Below, piece by piece: positions 6,040 through 11,688 of a stretch of DNA of 23,538 nucleotides (position 1 is the stretch's first letter; every line of letters begins with the position of its first letter). Below the pieces are notes generated by a model. It was given only the letters and a program-made list of their open reading frames with translations, was not told the origin of the DNA and ran no database searches. Origin of the DNA: a virus. The position numbers and the translations under genes are program-made. The stretch lies in IMG/VR virus record IMGVR_UViG_3300044641_003099, positions 1-23,538 of that record. The stretch is one strand, 5' to 3'.

Positions 6040-7179
6040 ATGAACTCATTTAAGAAAATCGCACTAGCCATGGTTGCAGCCATGACTTTGGGCACAATCG
6101 TAGCAACACCTGCAAGTGCTGCTGTAATGACAGTCGCTGTATCATTAGATTCTGTAGCAAATACTACGGCATCTGCAATTGCTACACCAGCTTCATTGCC
6201 AGTACCTGCAGACAATACAGTTGACGCTGCTGACGCACTCAAGTTCGTAGCAACTGTTGACACAGGAACAAACGTTTCTGTAGTAGCAACAAATGCAACA
6301 ATCGTGTCTGCACTACACACATCTGCTGCACCAGTGGGAGCAGCATCAGGATCATCATCATTGACAGTTGCAACTGGTACAGGAACAACTGCAACATTCT
6401 GGGTATATACAAAAACCACAGCAATTGGAACAGTAACAGTTACCAATCAGGGGACTACATTTACCTACTACGTACAGGGAACTGCTGGAAAGATTAATAC
6501 TCTTTCAGTATCTGCTCCTGCAACAGGTGCTGCTGGGACAAAGCAAGACATTACAGTAACTGCAACAGATACATTTGGTAACAAGGTGTCTGGCAAGTCA
6601 ATTACTGCAACAGTTTTTGCTTCAACAGCAGTTATGGACACAGCAACAGTAACAACTGGTGCTACACTTTCAGATTTTGGAGTTGCAAAGTTTGTTGCAA
6701 CACTTCCAGCAACTGGAACACGATCACTAATCACATTCTCACCAACTACATCATCTGATGCAACATCAGCAGACGTAGTCGGTCTACCTGCTCGTGCTTT
6801 GGCACCGTTTGCAGAAATTGCAGTTCGTGATCTTGTATCAGAACTTGCTGCTGCAAAAGCAGCAACAGATGCCGCACTTGCTGCTAAGGCAAACTCAGAT
6901 GCTGCAGTTGTAAAGGCTAACGCAGATTCTGCTGCAGCGCTTGCTGCCGAGAAGGCTGCTTCTGCTGCAGCGCTTGCTGCCGAGAAGGCTGCTTCTGCTA
7001 AGGCACTTGCAGATGCAAAGACTGCATCAGATGCAGTAGTACTTGCTAAAGATGCAGCAATTGCTAAGTTGACTGCAGATAATGCTGCTGCGCTTAAGGC
7101 AATTAAGGCATCATTCAATGCACTCGCAAAGAAGTGGAATGCAAAGAACCCAAAGGCTAAGGTTACCTTAGTTAAGTAA
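6040..7179 (+). CDS. Secreted Ala/Thr-rich surface protein with Ig-like domain and coiled coil
   Basis: The 379-aa protein has a Sec signal peptide (MNSFKKIALAMVAAMTLGTI..., predicted cleavage after ASA near 27). Residues 30-145 are Thr/Ala/Val-rich strands. Residues 150-235 resemble a bacterial Ig-like (invasin-type) domain with KQDITVTATDTFGNKVSGKS. Residues 265-355 form an Ala-rich coiled coil (AEKAASAAALAAEKAASA), including an exact 33-bp tandem duplication at 6928-6960/6961-6993. A basic tail (FNALAKKWNAKNPKAKVTLVK) ends it. The organisation resembles exported host cell-surface proteins more than tail proteins. Possible roles are superinfection exclusion, adhesion or virion decoration. 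A terminator follows at 7191. Confidence 0.7.
   Translation: MNSFKKIALAMVAAMTLGTIVATPASAAVMTVAVSLDSVANTTASAIATPASLPVPADNTVDAADALKFVATVDTGTNVSVVATNATIVSALHTSAAPVGAASGSSSLTVATGTGTTATFWVYTKTTAIGTVTVTNQGTTFTYYVQGTAGKINTLSVSAPATGAAGTKQDITVTATDTFGNKVSGKSITATVFASTAVMDTATVTTGATLSDFGVAKFVATLPATGTRSLITFSPTTSSDATSADVVGLPARALAPFAEIAVRDLVSELAAAKAATDAALAAKANSDAAVVKANADSAAALAAEKAASAAALAAEKAASAKALADAKTASDAVVLAKDAAIAKLTADNAAALKAIKASFNALAKKWNAKNPKAKVTLVK
6928..6993 (+). repeat. 33-bp exact tandem repeat (2 copies)
   Basis: Bases 6928-6960 and 6961-6993 are identical and each encode SAAALAAEKAA. The identity at the DNA level, including synonymous positions, points to a recent duplication that lengthened the coiled coil by one 11-residue unit. 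Confidence 0.9.
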
Positions 7180-7190
7180 TTAGTTTTTAG

Positions 7191-7217
7191 TGGGGCGGGT
7201 AGCACGTGCTCGCCCCA
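7191..7217 (+). terminator. GC-rich hairpin terminator after the Ig-like gene
   Basis: TGGGGCG (7191-7197) pairs with CGCCCCA (7211-7217), and the loop contains the palindrome AGCACGTGCT, making a strong stacked hairpin. It begins 11 nt after the stop codon and is followed by TTAATAACATT, a weak T-rich tail. GC-rich hairpins with poor U-tracts are common in actinobacteria. Confidence 0.75.
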
Positions 7218-7232
7218 TTAATAACATTATGA

Positions 7233-7238
7233 TAAAAT
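7233..7238 (+). promoter_or_regulatory. Putative -10 for a leaderless mini-gene
   Basis: TAAAAT (7233-7238) lies 7 nt before ATG 7246, just after the terminator hairpin at 7191. No -35 match is seen. The spacing repeats the leaderless pattern at 4310, 10707 and 15181, but the box is weak. Confidence 0.42.
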
Positions 7239-7245
7239 AGATATT

Positions 7246-7398
7246 ATGGAATGGGATCACTATCACATAGTTCAAAAAAAAATTTTGAATGAATTGATTA
7301 ACGATATAGAAAATCTAGAATTTCCGCCAGATTGGCGACCTAAAGATGTTTTAAAACTAATAGTTAGAAAGTTAAAGGAAAAAGAGGAATCATGTTAA
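7246..7398 (+). CDS. Small hypothetical protein (50 aa)
   Basis: This ORF begins MEWDHYHIVQKKILNELIND and ends EKEESC, with TAA at 7396-7398. It is a mostly helical charged protein with a WRPKDVLKLIVRKLK segment. It overlaps the following gene by 7 nt, and ATG 7246 is preceded by a -10-like TAAAAT and no ribosome-binding site. It fills an otherwise empty gap between the terminator and the repeat protein. No family recognised. Confidence 0.58.
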   Translation: MEWDHYHIVQKKILNELINDIENLEFPPDWRPKDVLKLIVRKLKEKEESC

Positions 7399-7622
7399 AG
7401 AATTTAAAAAAATGGCTAGGCATTAATTCAGTTCAATCTCAAATTGAGATTATGTTAGAAGAAATTAATGCACCAGCAAAGAAGGCACCAGCCAAGAAGG
7501 CACCAGCCAAGAAGGCACCAGCCAAGAAGGCACCAGCCAAGAAGGCACCAGCCAAGAAGGCACCAGCCAAGAAGGTAGCCAAGAAAACTTCTGGCGGGGG
7601 AAAAGGATCTGTAGCTCTATAA
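7392..7622 (+). CDS. Histone-H1-like Lys/Ala/Pro repeat protein (76 aa)
   Basis: Residues 1-26 form an amphipathic helical head (MLKNLKKWLGIN...IMLEEI). Residues 27-61 are seven near-perfect A-P-A-K-K repeats, then VAKKTSGGGKGSVAL. The very basic PAKKA tract resembles the C-terminal tails of actinobacterial HU and histone-H1-like proteins, which bind DNA non-specifically. The short acidic-helical head is unlike HU, so this may be a tail-only DNA-coating or protein-tethering protein. AGAGGAA precedes the ATG. It overlaps the next gene by 1 nt (TAATG). Confidence 0.72.
   Translation: MLKNLKKWLGINSVQSQIEIMLEEINAPAKKAPAKKAPAKKAPAKKAPAKKAPAKKAPAKKVAKKTSGGGKGSVAL
7470..7574 (+). repeat. 15-bp tandem repeat, 7 copies
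   Basis: Seven head-to-tail copies of GCACCAGCCAAGAAG; the first has one change (GCAAAG for GCCAAG) and the others are identical. Near-identity at synonymous positions suggests recent slippage or recombination, so copy number is likely to vary between related genomes. Confidence 0.95.
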
Positions 7623-7852
7623 TGGAATCTAAAAAGAGAAGTTCTATTAAGGCAATAAGTTATACTGCATTTCATGTAGGAGTTGCCAGCATACTATTCT
7701 CATACTTGATATACATAATTACTGGTAAGTGGGAAAATGAATACCTTGAGCCTATAACCATAGGCTTTCTTGTATACGTTGCCTGGGAAATTGTTGGATA
7801 CTTTATATTTGAAAGAATATGGAACAATCGTTGGCTTAGGAAAGTGAAGTAA
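7622..7852 (+). CDS. DUF2061-like membrane protein (76 aa)
   Basis: The N-terminus SSIKAISYTAFHVGVASILFSYLIYIITGKW and the C-terminal FLVYVAWEIVGYFIFERIWNNRW match the DUF2061 layout: 'K-A-I-S-y' start, two hydrophobic helices (about 14-34 and 45-64) and a terminal F-E-R-I/L-W motif. It is a small two-helix inner-membrane protein of unknown function. Start ATG overlaps the previous TAA by one base; the stop overlaps the next ATG in the same way. Confidence 0.75.
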   Translation: MESKKRSSIKAISYTAFHVGVASILFSYLIYIITGKWENEYLEPITIGFLVYVAWEIVGYFIFERIWNNRWLRKVK

Positions 7853-7992
7853 TGGGAAAACACCTAGATAAAATGCAAAGAGCTTTGGCGCAAAGACAAG
7901 CAGGAACATATGCCAGTGGTCAAAAAAAGCCTGGATCGATGAATATTAAAAAAACGGGCTATAGAGGTCAGAAAGCCAAGGGATCTAAGTAG
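7852..7992 (+). CDS. Small basic protein (46 aa)
   Basis: MGKHLDKMQRALAQRQAGTY... runs to KKTGYRGQKAKGSK and TAG 7990-7992, with 1-nt overlaps on both sides. It is rich in Lys, Gln and Gly, with an N-terminal helix and a disordered basic tail, suggesting nucleic-acid contact. No family recognised. Coupling and the strong coding-like composition support it. Confidence 0.58.
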   Translation: MGKHLDKMQRALAQRQAGTYASGQKKPGSMNIKKTGYRGQKAKGSK

Positions 7993-8114
7993 TGTTCAGT
8001 GGTTTTTGCGAAATAAAAGATTGTAATAATAAGGCAACAAGGCTTTCTGGAAAACAAGAAGGCCCAGTCATAGACATATGTGATGATTGCTGGCATAAAC
8101 AGTATAAGTCCTAA
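7992..8114 (+). CDS. Zinc-finger mini-protein (40 aa), GTG start
   Basis: GTG 7992 overlaps the previous TAG. The protein MFSGFCEIKDCNNKATR...VIDICDDCWHKQY has Cys6, Cys11, Cys30 and Cys33: a C-x4-C...C-x2-C zinc knuckle similar to many actinobacteriophage mini-proteins ('CDxCGxxAT...CxxHW'). Function unknown. It ends the operon; a new promoter lies just downstream at 8124. Confidence 0.6.
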   Translation: MFSGFCEIKDCNNKATRLSGKQEGPVIDICDDCWHKQYKS

Positions 8115-8123
8115 TCAACTAAA

Positions 8124-8132
8124 TGCTATAAT
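8124..8132 (+). promoter_or_regulatory. Extended -10 promoter (TGC-TATAAT)
   Basis: TGC directly before TATAAT (8127-8132) is an extended -10 element; there is no recognisable -35. The predicted start at about 8139-8140 coincides with the first base of the hairpin at 8140-8163. Confidence 0.65.
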
Positions 8133-8139
8133 AGTCCTA

Positions 8140-8163
8140 TAAGCGGAATACTAGTCCCGCTTA
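8140..8163 (+). promoter_or_regulatory. 5'-terminal mRNA hairpin
   Basis: TAAGCGG (8140-8146) pairs perfectly with CCGCTTA (8157-8163) around a 10-nt loop holding ACTAGT. It lies at the predicted 5' end of the transcript, where such hairpins protect mRNA from 5'-end-dependent decay. AATAAATAACC rather than a T-run follows, so it is not an intrinsic terminator. Ribosome-binding site ATAGGAG lies further on at 8176-8182. Confidence 0.6.
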
Positions 8164-8189
8164 AATAAATAACCTATAGGAGTAATAAC

Positions 8190-8342
8190 ATGTCAGACGG
8201 AAAAGATTTAAACGGATTTACATCACCAAAGGTAAACGATTCAACAGTATGGGGAAATAACGAGCAGTACGCAGCTGATCCAAAGGCAGCATTCCCATCA
8301 ACAGACGTTTCAAACCAAGCGCAGGCTCAAGGTCCTAAGTAA
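8190..8342 (+). CDS. Small hypothetical protein (50 aa)
   Basis: Strong Shine-Dalgarno AGGAG precedes ATG 8190 by about 7 nt. The protein (MSDGKDLNGFTSPKVNDSTV... ending AQAQGPK) is polar, rich in Asn, Asp, Gln and Ala, and probably disordered. With its own promoter, 5' hairpin and best ribosome-binding site in the area it may be highly expressed. No family recognised. Confidence 0.6.
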   Translation: MSDGKDLNGFTSPKVNDSTVWGNNEQYAADPKAAFPSTDVSNQAQAQGPK

Positions 8343-8343
8343 T

Positions 8344-8436
8344 ATGTGCTTTGAATGCGGTTGCGAAAGCGTAGGCAGCGAGACTGGAGTTAAAGAAGTT
8401 AGTATCCAGGATGTATCAGATCAAAGGAATCAATAA
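8344..8436 (+). CDS. Cys-rich micro-protein (30 aa)
   Basis: MCFECGCESVGSETGVKEVS... ends NQ-TAA at 8434-8436. The N-terminal C-x2-C-x-C (residues 2, 5, 7) resembles half of a zinc ribbon. It starts 1 nt after the preceding stop and overlaps the next ATG by one base. The next ORF also begins MCKDCTCG; this MCxxCxC start occurs in sets of micro-proteins in actinophages. Being short, it remains a candidate. Confidence 0.5.
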   Translation: MCFECGCESVGSETGVKEVSIQDVSDQRNQ

Positions 8437-8546
8437 TGTGTAAAGATTGTACTTGCGGTAATCCAGAAGAAATTCAGTACGAGTCTTCTGTTGAGCCATC
8501 TATGAATAATAACGTTGTAACTATATCACAAATTAAGGGTGCATAG
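8436..8546 (+). CDS. Cys-rich micro-protein (36 aa)
   Basis: MCKDCTCGNPEEIQYESSVE... ends IKGA-TAG at 8544-8546. It shares the MCxxCxCG start with the 8344 ORF, suggesting an old duplication, and overlaps neighbours by 1 nt on each side. Cys2, Cys5 and Cys7 could bind a metal together with a partner. Function unknown. Confidence 0.5.
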   Translation: MCKDCTCGNPEEIQYESSVEPSMNNNVVTISQIKGA

Positions 8547-8728
8547 TGTCAGAAAACGTTGTAAACTCTAACGATACGCCAAAAAGAAATCCTTCTCAGG
8601 GTAAATTTAAATCAGGAATACAAGCAAAAAGACCACCAATAAAAATTGATGTCAATAAGCATGGAATTAGAAGAGAAACACCATCTGTTCCTCAAGCACC
8701 TAAAAAATTTGGTAGAAAGAAGGTTTAA
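8546..8728 (+). CDS. Small basic protein (60 aa), GTG start
   Basis: GTG 8546 overlaps the previous stop. The protein is basic, Pro/Lys/Arg-rich and likely disordered (PKRNPSQGKFKSGIQAKRPPIKIDV...PKKFGRKKV). It resembles nucleic-acid-binding tails. It lies 2 nt before the oxygenase gene in the same operon. No family recognised. Confidence 0.58.
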   Translation: MSENVVNSNDTPKRNPSQGKFKSGIQAKRPPIKIDVNKHGIRRETPSVPQAPKKFGRKKV

Positions 8729-8730
8729 TC

Positions 8731-9621
8731 ATGGAAGCATTATCACAGCAATCTAGTCAGCTCGGAGGAAGACTCCTTGGTGGAGGAGGTACTGGGATTT
8801 GGCAATATGATAACTTTCTTTCTAAAGAAGAGTGTGAAGAATTAATTAAATTCTTTAACGCAAATGAGGAAGAGTGGAGATTTATTTGCTTCTACGGATC
8901 TTACGGTATGCATGTCGTTTCTCCATTTACCAAAGATCATGGCACTTCAATAACTGAAGAATACATGGCAAACCTAAGAGAAAGAATGATTCAGTATTGT
9001 TCTGATGCTGCTGGAAGACCTATGAAGATTAACAGCATGCATGCACAGAAGTGGGAGATTGGTGCTTACGCAAACGATCACTCAGATAACACAGACCTTG
9101 ATGGCGAAGACATGGGGTGGGCTGATAACAAGCAGTACTCTGGCATATATCTAAATAGTCAGCCAGACTATGAGGGTGGAGTTTTAAGATTTAGAGATCA
9201 CAATTTAGATGTTGTTCCACCAACTGGTTCATTCGTATCATTCCCTGGAGGTGTAGAAAATATTCATAGCGTTTCTGAAATTACCGCTGGAACAAGATAC
9301 ACCATAGTTATATTCTGGGATTATGCAGATGCATGGTATTCTGAAGCGCAGTTGCAAGAGTGGGAAAGATTAATTTTTAAAGAAAGAATTCATCAATATC
9401 AATTAAAGCAGCAGTGGAAAGATAAGGTAGCTCATCCGTTACTAGAAAATCCTTATGCTGGAGCAGATAACCCAGAAGAATTACCAGAAGGACTAATGGA
9501 AAGCTTGACTTCTGCAGACATTAAATGTAACGCTAGAAGAAATCAAGAGGCCGCCATTAAAGCTGGAACGGTTCCAGCGGGAGTAATTGTTGATCAGATA
9601 ATTACAGAGGAAGATGTTTGA
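8731..9621 (+). CDS. 2-oxoglutarate/Fe(II)-dependent oxygenase (prolyl-4-hydroxylase type)
   Basis: In this 296-aa protein the double-stranded beta-helix core spans about 100-200. His117-x-Asp119 (NDHSDN) and His179 (NIHSVSE) form the iron-binding triad, and Arg189 (TRYTIVIFWDY) binds the 2-oxoglutarate carboxylate. YEGGVLRFRD and GSFVSFPGG are typical family strands. The N-terminal YDNFLSKEECEELIKFF is the common P4H-type entry motif. About 95 further residues form a helical C-terminal extension. Members hydroxylate prolyl or other residues on proteins, or small molecules; the substrate here is unknown. The gene lies beside a second, divergent oxygenase at 9913 with one small gene between. 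Confidence 0.9.
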   Translation: MEALSQQSSQLGGRLLGGGGTGIWQYDNFLSKEECEELIKFFNANEEEWRFICFYGSYGMHVVSPFTKDHGTSITEEYMANLRERMIQYCSDAAGRPMKINSMHAQKWEIGAYANDHSDNTDLDGEDMGWADNKQYSGIYLNSQPDYEGGVLRFRDHNLDVVPPTGSFVSFPGGVENIHSVSEITAGTRYTIVIFWDYADAWYSEAQLQEWERLIFKERIHQYQLKQQWKDKVAHPLLENPYAGADNPEELPEGLMESLTSADIKCNARRNQEAAIKAGTVPAGVIVDQIITEEDV

Positions 9622-9910
9622 TCTAGAAAAAGCTGTAAAGCATCACGGAACCTTTATCTTTGGCTCTCCAGAAAATTCGGAGGGGATTGATAAAAACGGC
9701 GATGCATATGATTATTCTTTTATGACAGAAACTGGTAAAGTATCCTATGTAAAGAAGAATGAAGAATCGTATGTAGTTACTATAAACAACATAGTTTCAG
9801 ATAAGATTGAAATAAGAGTACTCAGCTTGGATCAACTTACTAAATGGTTTTATGATCTATCTAATGAGTACTTTAAAGAAAACATAGAACAAATAGAATT
9901 GGAGAGCTAA
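9614..9910 (+). CDS. Hypothetical protein between two oxygenases (98 aa)
   Basis: It overlaps the first oxygenase gene by 8 nt and ends 2 nt before the second. The protein looks like a small alpha/beta domain: strands SYVVTINNIVSDKIEIRVLS (about 52-71), then an acidic helix (LSNEYFKENIEQIELES). No family recognised. Tight placement suggests it works with one or both oxygenases, perhaps as substrate or partner; that is inference. Confidence 0.62.
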   Translation: MFDLEKAVKHHGTFIFGSPENSEGIDKNGDAYDYSFMTETGKVSYVKKNEESYVVTINNIVSDKIEIRVLSLDQLTKWFYDLSNEYFKENIEQIELES

Positions 9911-9912
9911 AA

Positions 9913-10680
9913 ATGGAGTTTAATGAAATTGAAGATTCTGTTGGTTCTGATAGAGACAAAAACTTTAAAGAATATTTTATTAAAAATAAAGAAATTCTAG
10001 AAGACAGAAAAGTAATAATTGATAAAGAGCTATGGTACATACCAGACTTTCTAGAAAAAGAAGAATTAGAATATCTTAAGCCTTTCCATGAAGATGAAAA
10101 GGGATGGTATTTAACTTCAAGATCTAGCTCAATTAGAAATAAGTTTATTGGTGTTAACTATAGAATACATCCAGAGGGTACTATATGCCCAACACGAGGA
10201 ATAGATTTAAGTAATAGTGCAATATTCCCAGACGAAAATGATTTAAGATATCACCCAGAATTGTGGTATAAGACTGAAGGAGTCTTTGATAGAATGAAGG
10301 TTGTTCTACCAAATAGATTAAATGAAGATATAACCTTACAATCATTCTGGCCATTAGATGATTCAGATCATAGTGGTGCATACCAATGGCACTGGGAAAA
10401 AAGTATGGCAGCGGAGCTAGGGGATACAGAGTTCAATGATTTTGGAATGACTGCAGCATGGTCTATCTATCTAAATGAAGACTTTGAAGACGGACAGCTT
10501 GAATTTGCCTACAAGCCATATGTTATTAAGCCACAGGCTGGAATGCTAATATCAATTCCAATGACAAAAGAATTTACTCATCGTGTAACCCCAGTAAAAA
10601 ATGGAGTAAGGCACACGCTTTACGGTACATGTTTTCAGGATTTAAATGATAGAGAAATTTCTAACGGAGAAACCTGCTAA
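9913..10680 (+). CDS. Divergent 2-oxoglutarate/Fe(II) oxygenase with HxE motif
   Basis: The 255-aa protein opens with a WYIPDFLEKEELEYLKPF entry motif like the gene at 8731. The candidate iron ligands are His160-x-Glu162 (QWHWEKS) and His223 (FTHRVTP), with Arg233 (GVRHTLY) for 2-oxoglutarate. AWSIYLNEDFEDGQLEFAY and KPQAGMLISIP are the usual core strands. The acidic ligand is Glu rather than Asp; clavaminate synthase is a known HxE precedent, so it may still be active. GGAGAG before ATG 9913 is a good ribosome-binding site. Substrate unknown. Confidence 0.8.
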   Translation: MEFNEIEDSVGSDRDKNFKEYFIKNKEILEDRKVIIDKELWYIPDFLEKEELEYLKPFHEDEKGWYLTSRSSSIRNKFIGVNYRIHPEGTICPTRGIDLSNSAIFPDENDLRYHPELWYKTEGVFDRMKVVLPNRLNEDITLQSFWPLDDSDHSGAYQWHWEKSMAAELGDTEFNDFGMTAAWSIYLNEDFEDGQLEFAYKPYVIKPQAGMLISIPMTKEFTHRVTPVKNGVRHTLYGTCFQDLNDREISNGETC

Positions 10681-10683
10681 CTA

Positions 10684-10712
10684 TTGACTATAACTATTAA
10701 TTATAGTACAAT
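10684..10712 (+). promoter_or_regulatory. Promoter for a leaderless membrane mini-gene and GroES
   Basis: TTGACT (10684-10689), a 17-bp spacer and TACAAT (10707-10712). ATG 10720 follows after 7 nt with no Shine-Dalgarno, so the first gene of this operon is probably leaderless. Confidence 0.75.
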
Positions 10713-10719
10713 ATAATAT

Positions 10720-10875
10720 ATGAAAACCTTTATTATTATTTTATCTCTAGCTGTCTGCGGCTATATCGGATATAAACTTTATCAAGAGATTTCTGAAATC
10801 ATGGAAGCAAAAAAAATACAAGATAAATCGGCACAGGATCGGTTTTGGGCAAGTCAACAGTCGTTCGAGGAGTAA
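10720..10875 (+). CDS. Single-pass membrane mini-protein (51 aa)
   Basis: MKTFIIILSLAVCGYIGYKLY is one transmembrane helix or uncleaved signal anchor, followed by a charged helix (EISEIMEAKKIQDKSAQDRF). TAA is at 10873-10875, 2 nt before the GroES ATG, whose GAGGAG ribosome site lies in the last codons. It is first in a promoter-driven operon. The layout resembles small phage membrane proteins such as spanins or antiholins, but nothing specific can be claimed. Confidence 0.65.
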   Translation: MKTFIIILSLAVCGYIGYKLYQEISEIMEAKKIQDKSAQDRFWASQQSFEE

Positions 10876-10877
10876 AA

Positions 10878-11174
10878 ATGATTAAGCCATTTGGCAACTT
10901 ATTGTTAGTTAAAGAGAATAAGGTAGAGGACAGAACCACATCGTCTGGTATAGTTTTAATGGCTTCGCTTAGCGATTCTCCTCTCAGGGTTGGAAAGATA
11001 CTTGATCTTGGAAATGGTGAACACAACTATAAGGGTGAGCTTATACCAATTAATGGATTGGCCATTGGAGATAGTGTGTATTACAATCAAAACAGTGGCA
11101 CAGACATTGAAGATGAAGACGGGGAAAAGTATTTGCTTTTGAATACAAAAAGCGTACTAGCAATTAAGGGGTAA
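10878..11174 (+). CDS. groES: Co-chaperonin GroES (Cpn10)
   Basis: The 98-aa protein aligns along its whole length with Cpn10: IKPFGNLLLVKENKVEDRTTSSGIVL (N-terminal strand and mobile-loop region, about 2-27), VGKILDLGNGE, then IGDSVYYNQNSGTDIEDEDGEKYLLL and the end SVLAI. GroES caps the GroEL chamber; no GroEL gene is visible, so it would pair with host GroEL, as T4 gp31 does during capsid folding. The loop between 'GIVL' and 'VGKI' is slightly changed (MASLSDSPLR). The start is ATG 10878 with GAGGAG at 10867-10872, not the upstream TTG at 10845, which would add 11 residues not seen in the family. Confidence 0.9.
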   Translation: MIKPFGNLLLVKENKVEDRTTSSGIVLMASLSDSPLRVGKILDLGNGEHNYKGELIPINGLAIGDSVYYNQNSGTDIEDEDGEKYLLLNTKSVLAIKG

Positions 11175-11176
11175 AT

Positions 11177-11362
11177 TTGAGAAACAGATTTAACTTTAAG
11201 GTTTTATCTAACCCAGTTGTTCTTCAGGTTAAAACCAAATCACCAGAGAAGTGGCTTCTTGTAGACAGAGAAACTGGACAGGTTTATCAAGGAAGTGAAA
11301 ATGGACATTGGGATAGATTAGATCCAGTTATAAAATATACTGATGATTCCACTATATTGTAA
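11177..11362 (+). CDS. Hypothetical protein (61 aa), TTG start
   Basis: TTG 11177 is preceded by AAGGGG at 11167-11172, which supports this start. The protein has NRFNFKVLSNPVVLQVKTK followed by KWLLVDRETGQVYQGSENGHW, a beta-rich fold with a W-x-L-V-D-R-E-T-G turn like small phage OB- or SH3-like proteins. No family assigned. It ends the GroES operon, 38 nt before a complex promoter. Confidence 0.6.
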   Translation: MRNRFNFKVLSNPVVLQVKTKSPEKWLLVDRETGQVYQGSENGHWDRLDPVIKYTDDSTIL

Positions 11363-11369
11363 TAATTTA

Positions 11370-11429
11370 GCGAAAAAGTGCGGCGGAAAATAGAAGGCTA
11401 TTGACAGTACCTGTCGTATATTATATAAT
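11370..11429 (+). promoter_or_regulatory. Promoter with CGAAAAAGTG upstream block and 13-bp operator dyad (copy A)
   Basis: TTGACA (11401-11406), 17 bp and TATAAT (11424-11429) form a consensus promoter. GACAG-TAC-CTGTC (11403-11415) is a perfect dyad covering the -35. CGAAAAAGTG at 11371-11380, followed by CGGAAAATAG, lies 20 bp before the -35, where UP elements or activators bind. The same three-part arrangement occurs at 15127-15186. The downstream ATG (11438) is 8 nt after the -10. Confidence 0.78.
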
Positions 11430-11437
11430 GAACTATA

Positions 11438-11569
11438 ATGATAAATAAGATTGTATGCAGAATTAAAGGTCACAACCTTGTAGAAGCAGGAACATGCCCA
11501 TATACTGGATCAACGTATCAGTATTGTAAAAGATGTGAAGTAATGATTCCAATTCAGGTGGCAGTGTGA
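11438..11569 (+). CDS. DUF1660-like zinc mini-protein (43 aa)
   Basis: MINKIVCRIKGHNLVEAGTC..., ending QYCKRCEVMIPIQVAV with TGA at 11567-11569. The C-R-I-x-G-H start and the later C-x2-C (YCKRCE) with Cys20 resemble the DUF1660-type phage zinc proteins ('CkifGHkw...C.rCg'). It starts near the predicted transcription start, so it may be leaderless. Expression from promoter copy A suggests strong or regulated synthesis. It overlaps the next gene by 4 nt (GTGA). Confidence 0.62.
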   Translation: MINKIVCRIKGHNLVEAGTCPYTGSTYQYCKRCEVMIPIQVAV

Positions 11570-11688
11570 AAGAACCTAAGATTATGAAAATGGATTGGCG
11601 TTCATTAGGGTATTGGCCTGTATATAAAGATGGAAAACTTACATGGGAAAAGGATACAGATGAAAAAGAAGATAACCTTTTACTCTAA
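11566..11688 (+). CDS. Small hypothetical protein (40 aa), GTG start
   Basis: GTG 11566 forms a GTGA overlap with the previous stop. The sequence starts VKEPKIMKMDWRSLGYWPVY (initial Val read as Met) and ends in an acidic tail (EKDTDEKEDNLLL). An internal ATG at 11584 is an alternative start. It overlaps the start of the next gene by 29 nt. No family recognised. Confidence 0.5.
   Translation: MKEPKIMKMDWRSLGYWPVYKDGKLTWEKDTDEKEDNLLL

Noticed and set aside
6036-7205. Long open frames on the minus strand opposite the Ig-like gene
   Set aside because: They mirror the Ala/Thr-rich codons of the plus-strand gene, have no ribosome sites and would overlap a gene with clear signal peptide and terminator.
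7470-7574. CRISPR array
   Set aside because: The 15-bp units are directly adjacent with no spacers and they encode protein repeats.
7439-7675. Minus-strand Ala/Gly/Phe repeat frame opposite the KKAPA gene
   Set aside because: It is the complement of the tandem repeat; no start signal and no function fits.
10845-10877. TTG 10845 as GroES start
   Set aside because: The family begins with the IKP strand; ATG 10878 has GAGGAG just upstream.
11630-11659. ATG 11630 as start of the DUF6065-like gene
   Set aside because: ATG 11660 has a better ribosome site and gives the natural N-terminus; the upstream part overlaps the preceding mini-gene.
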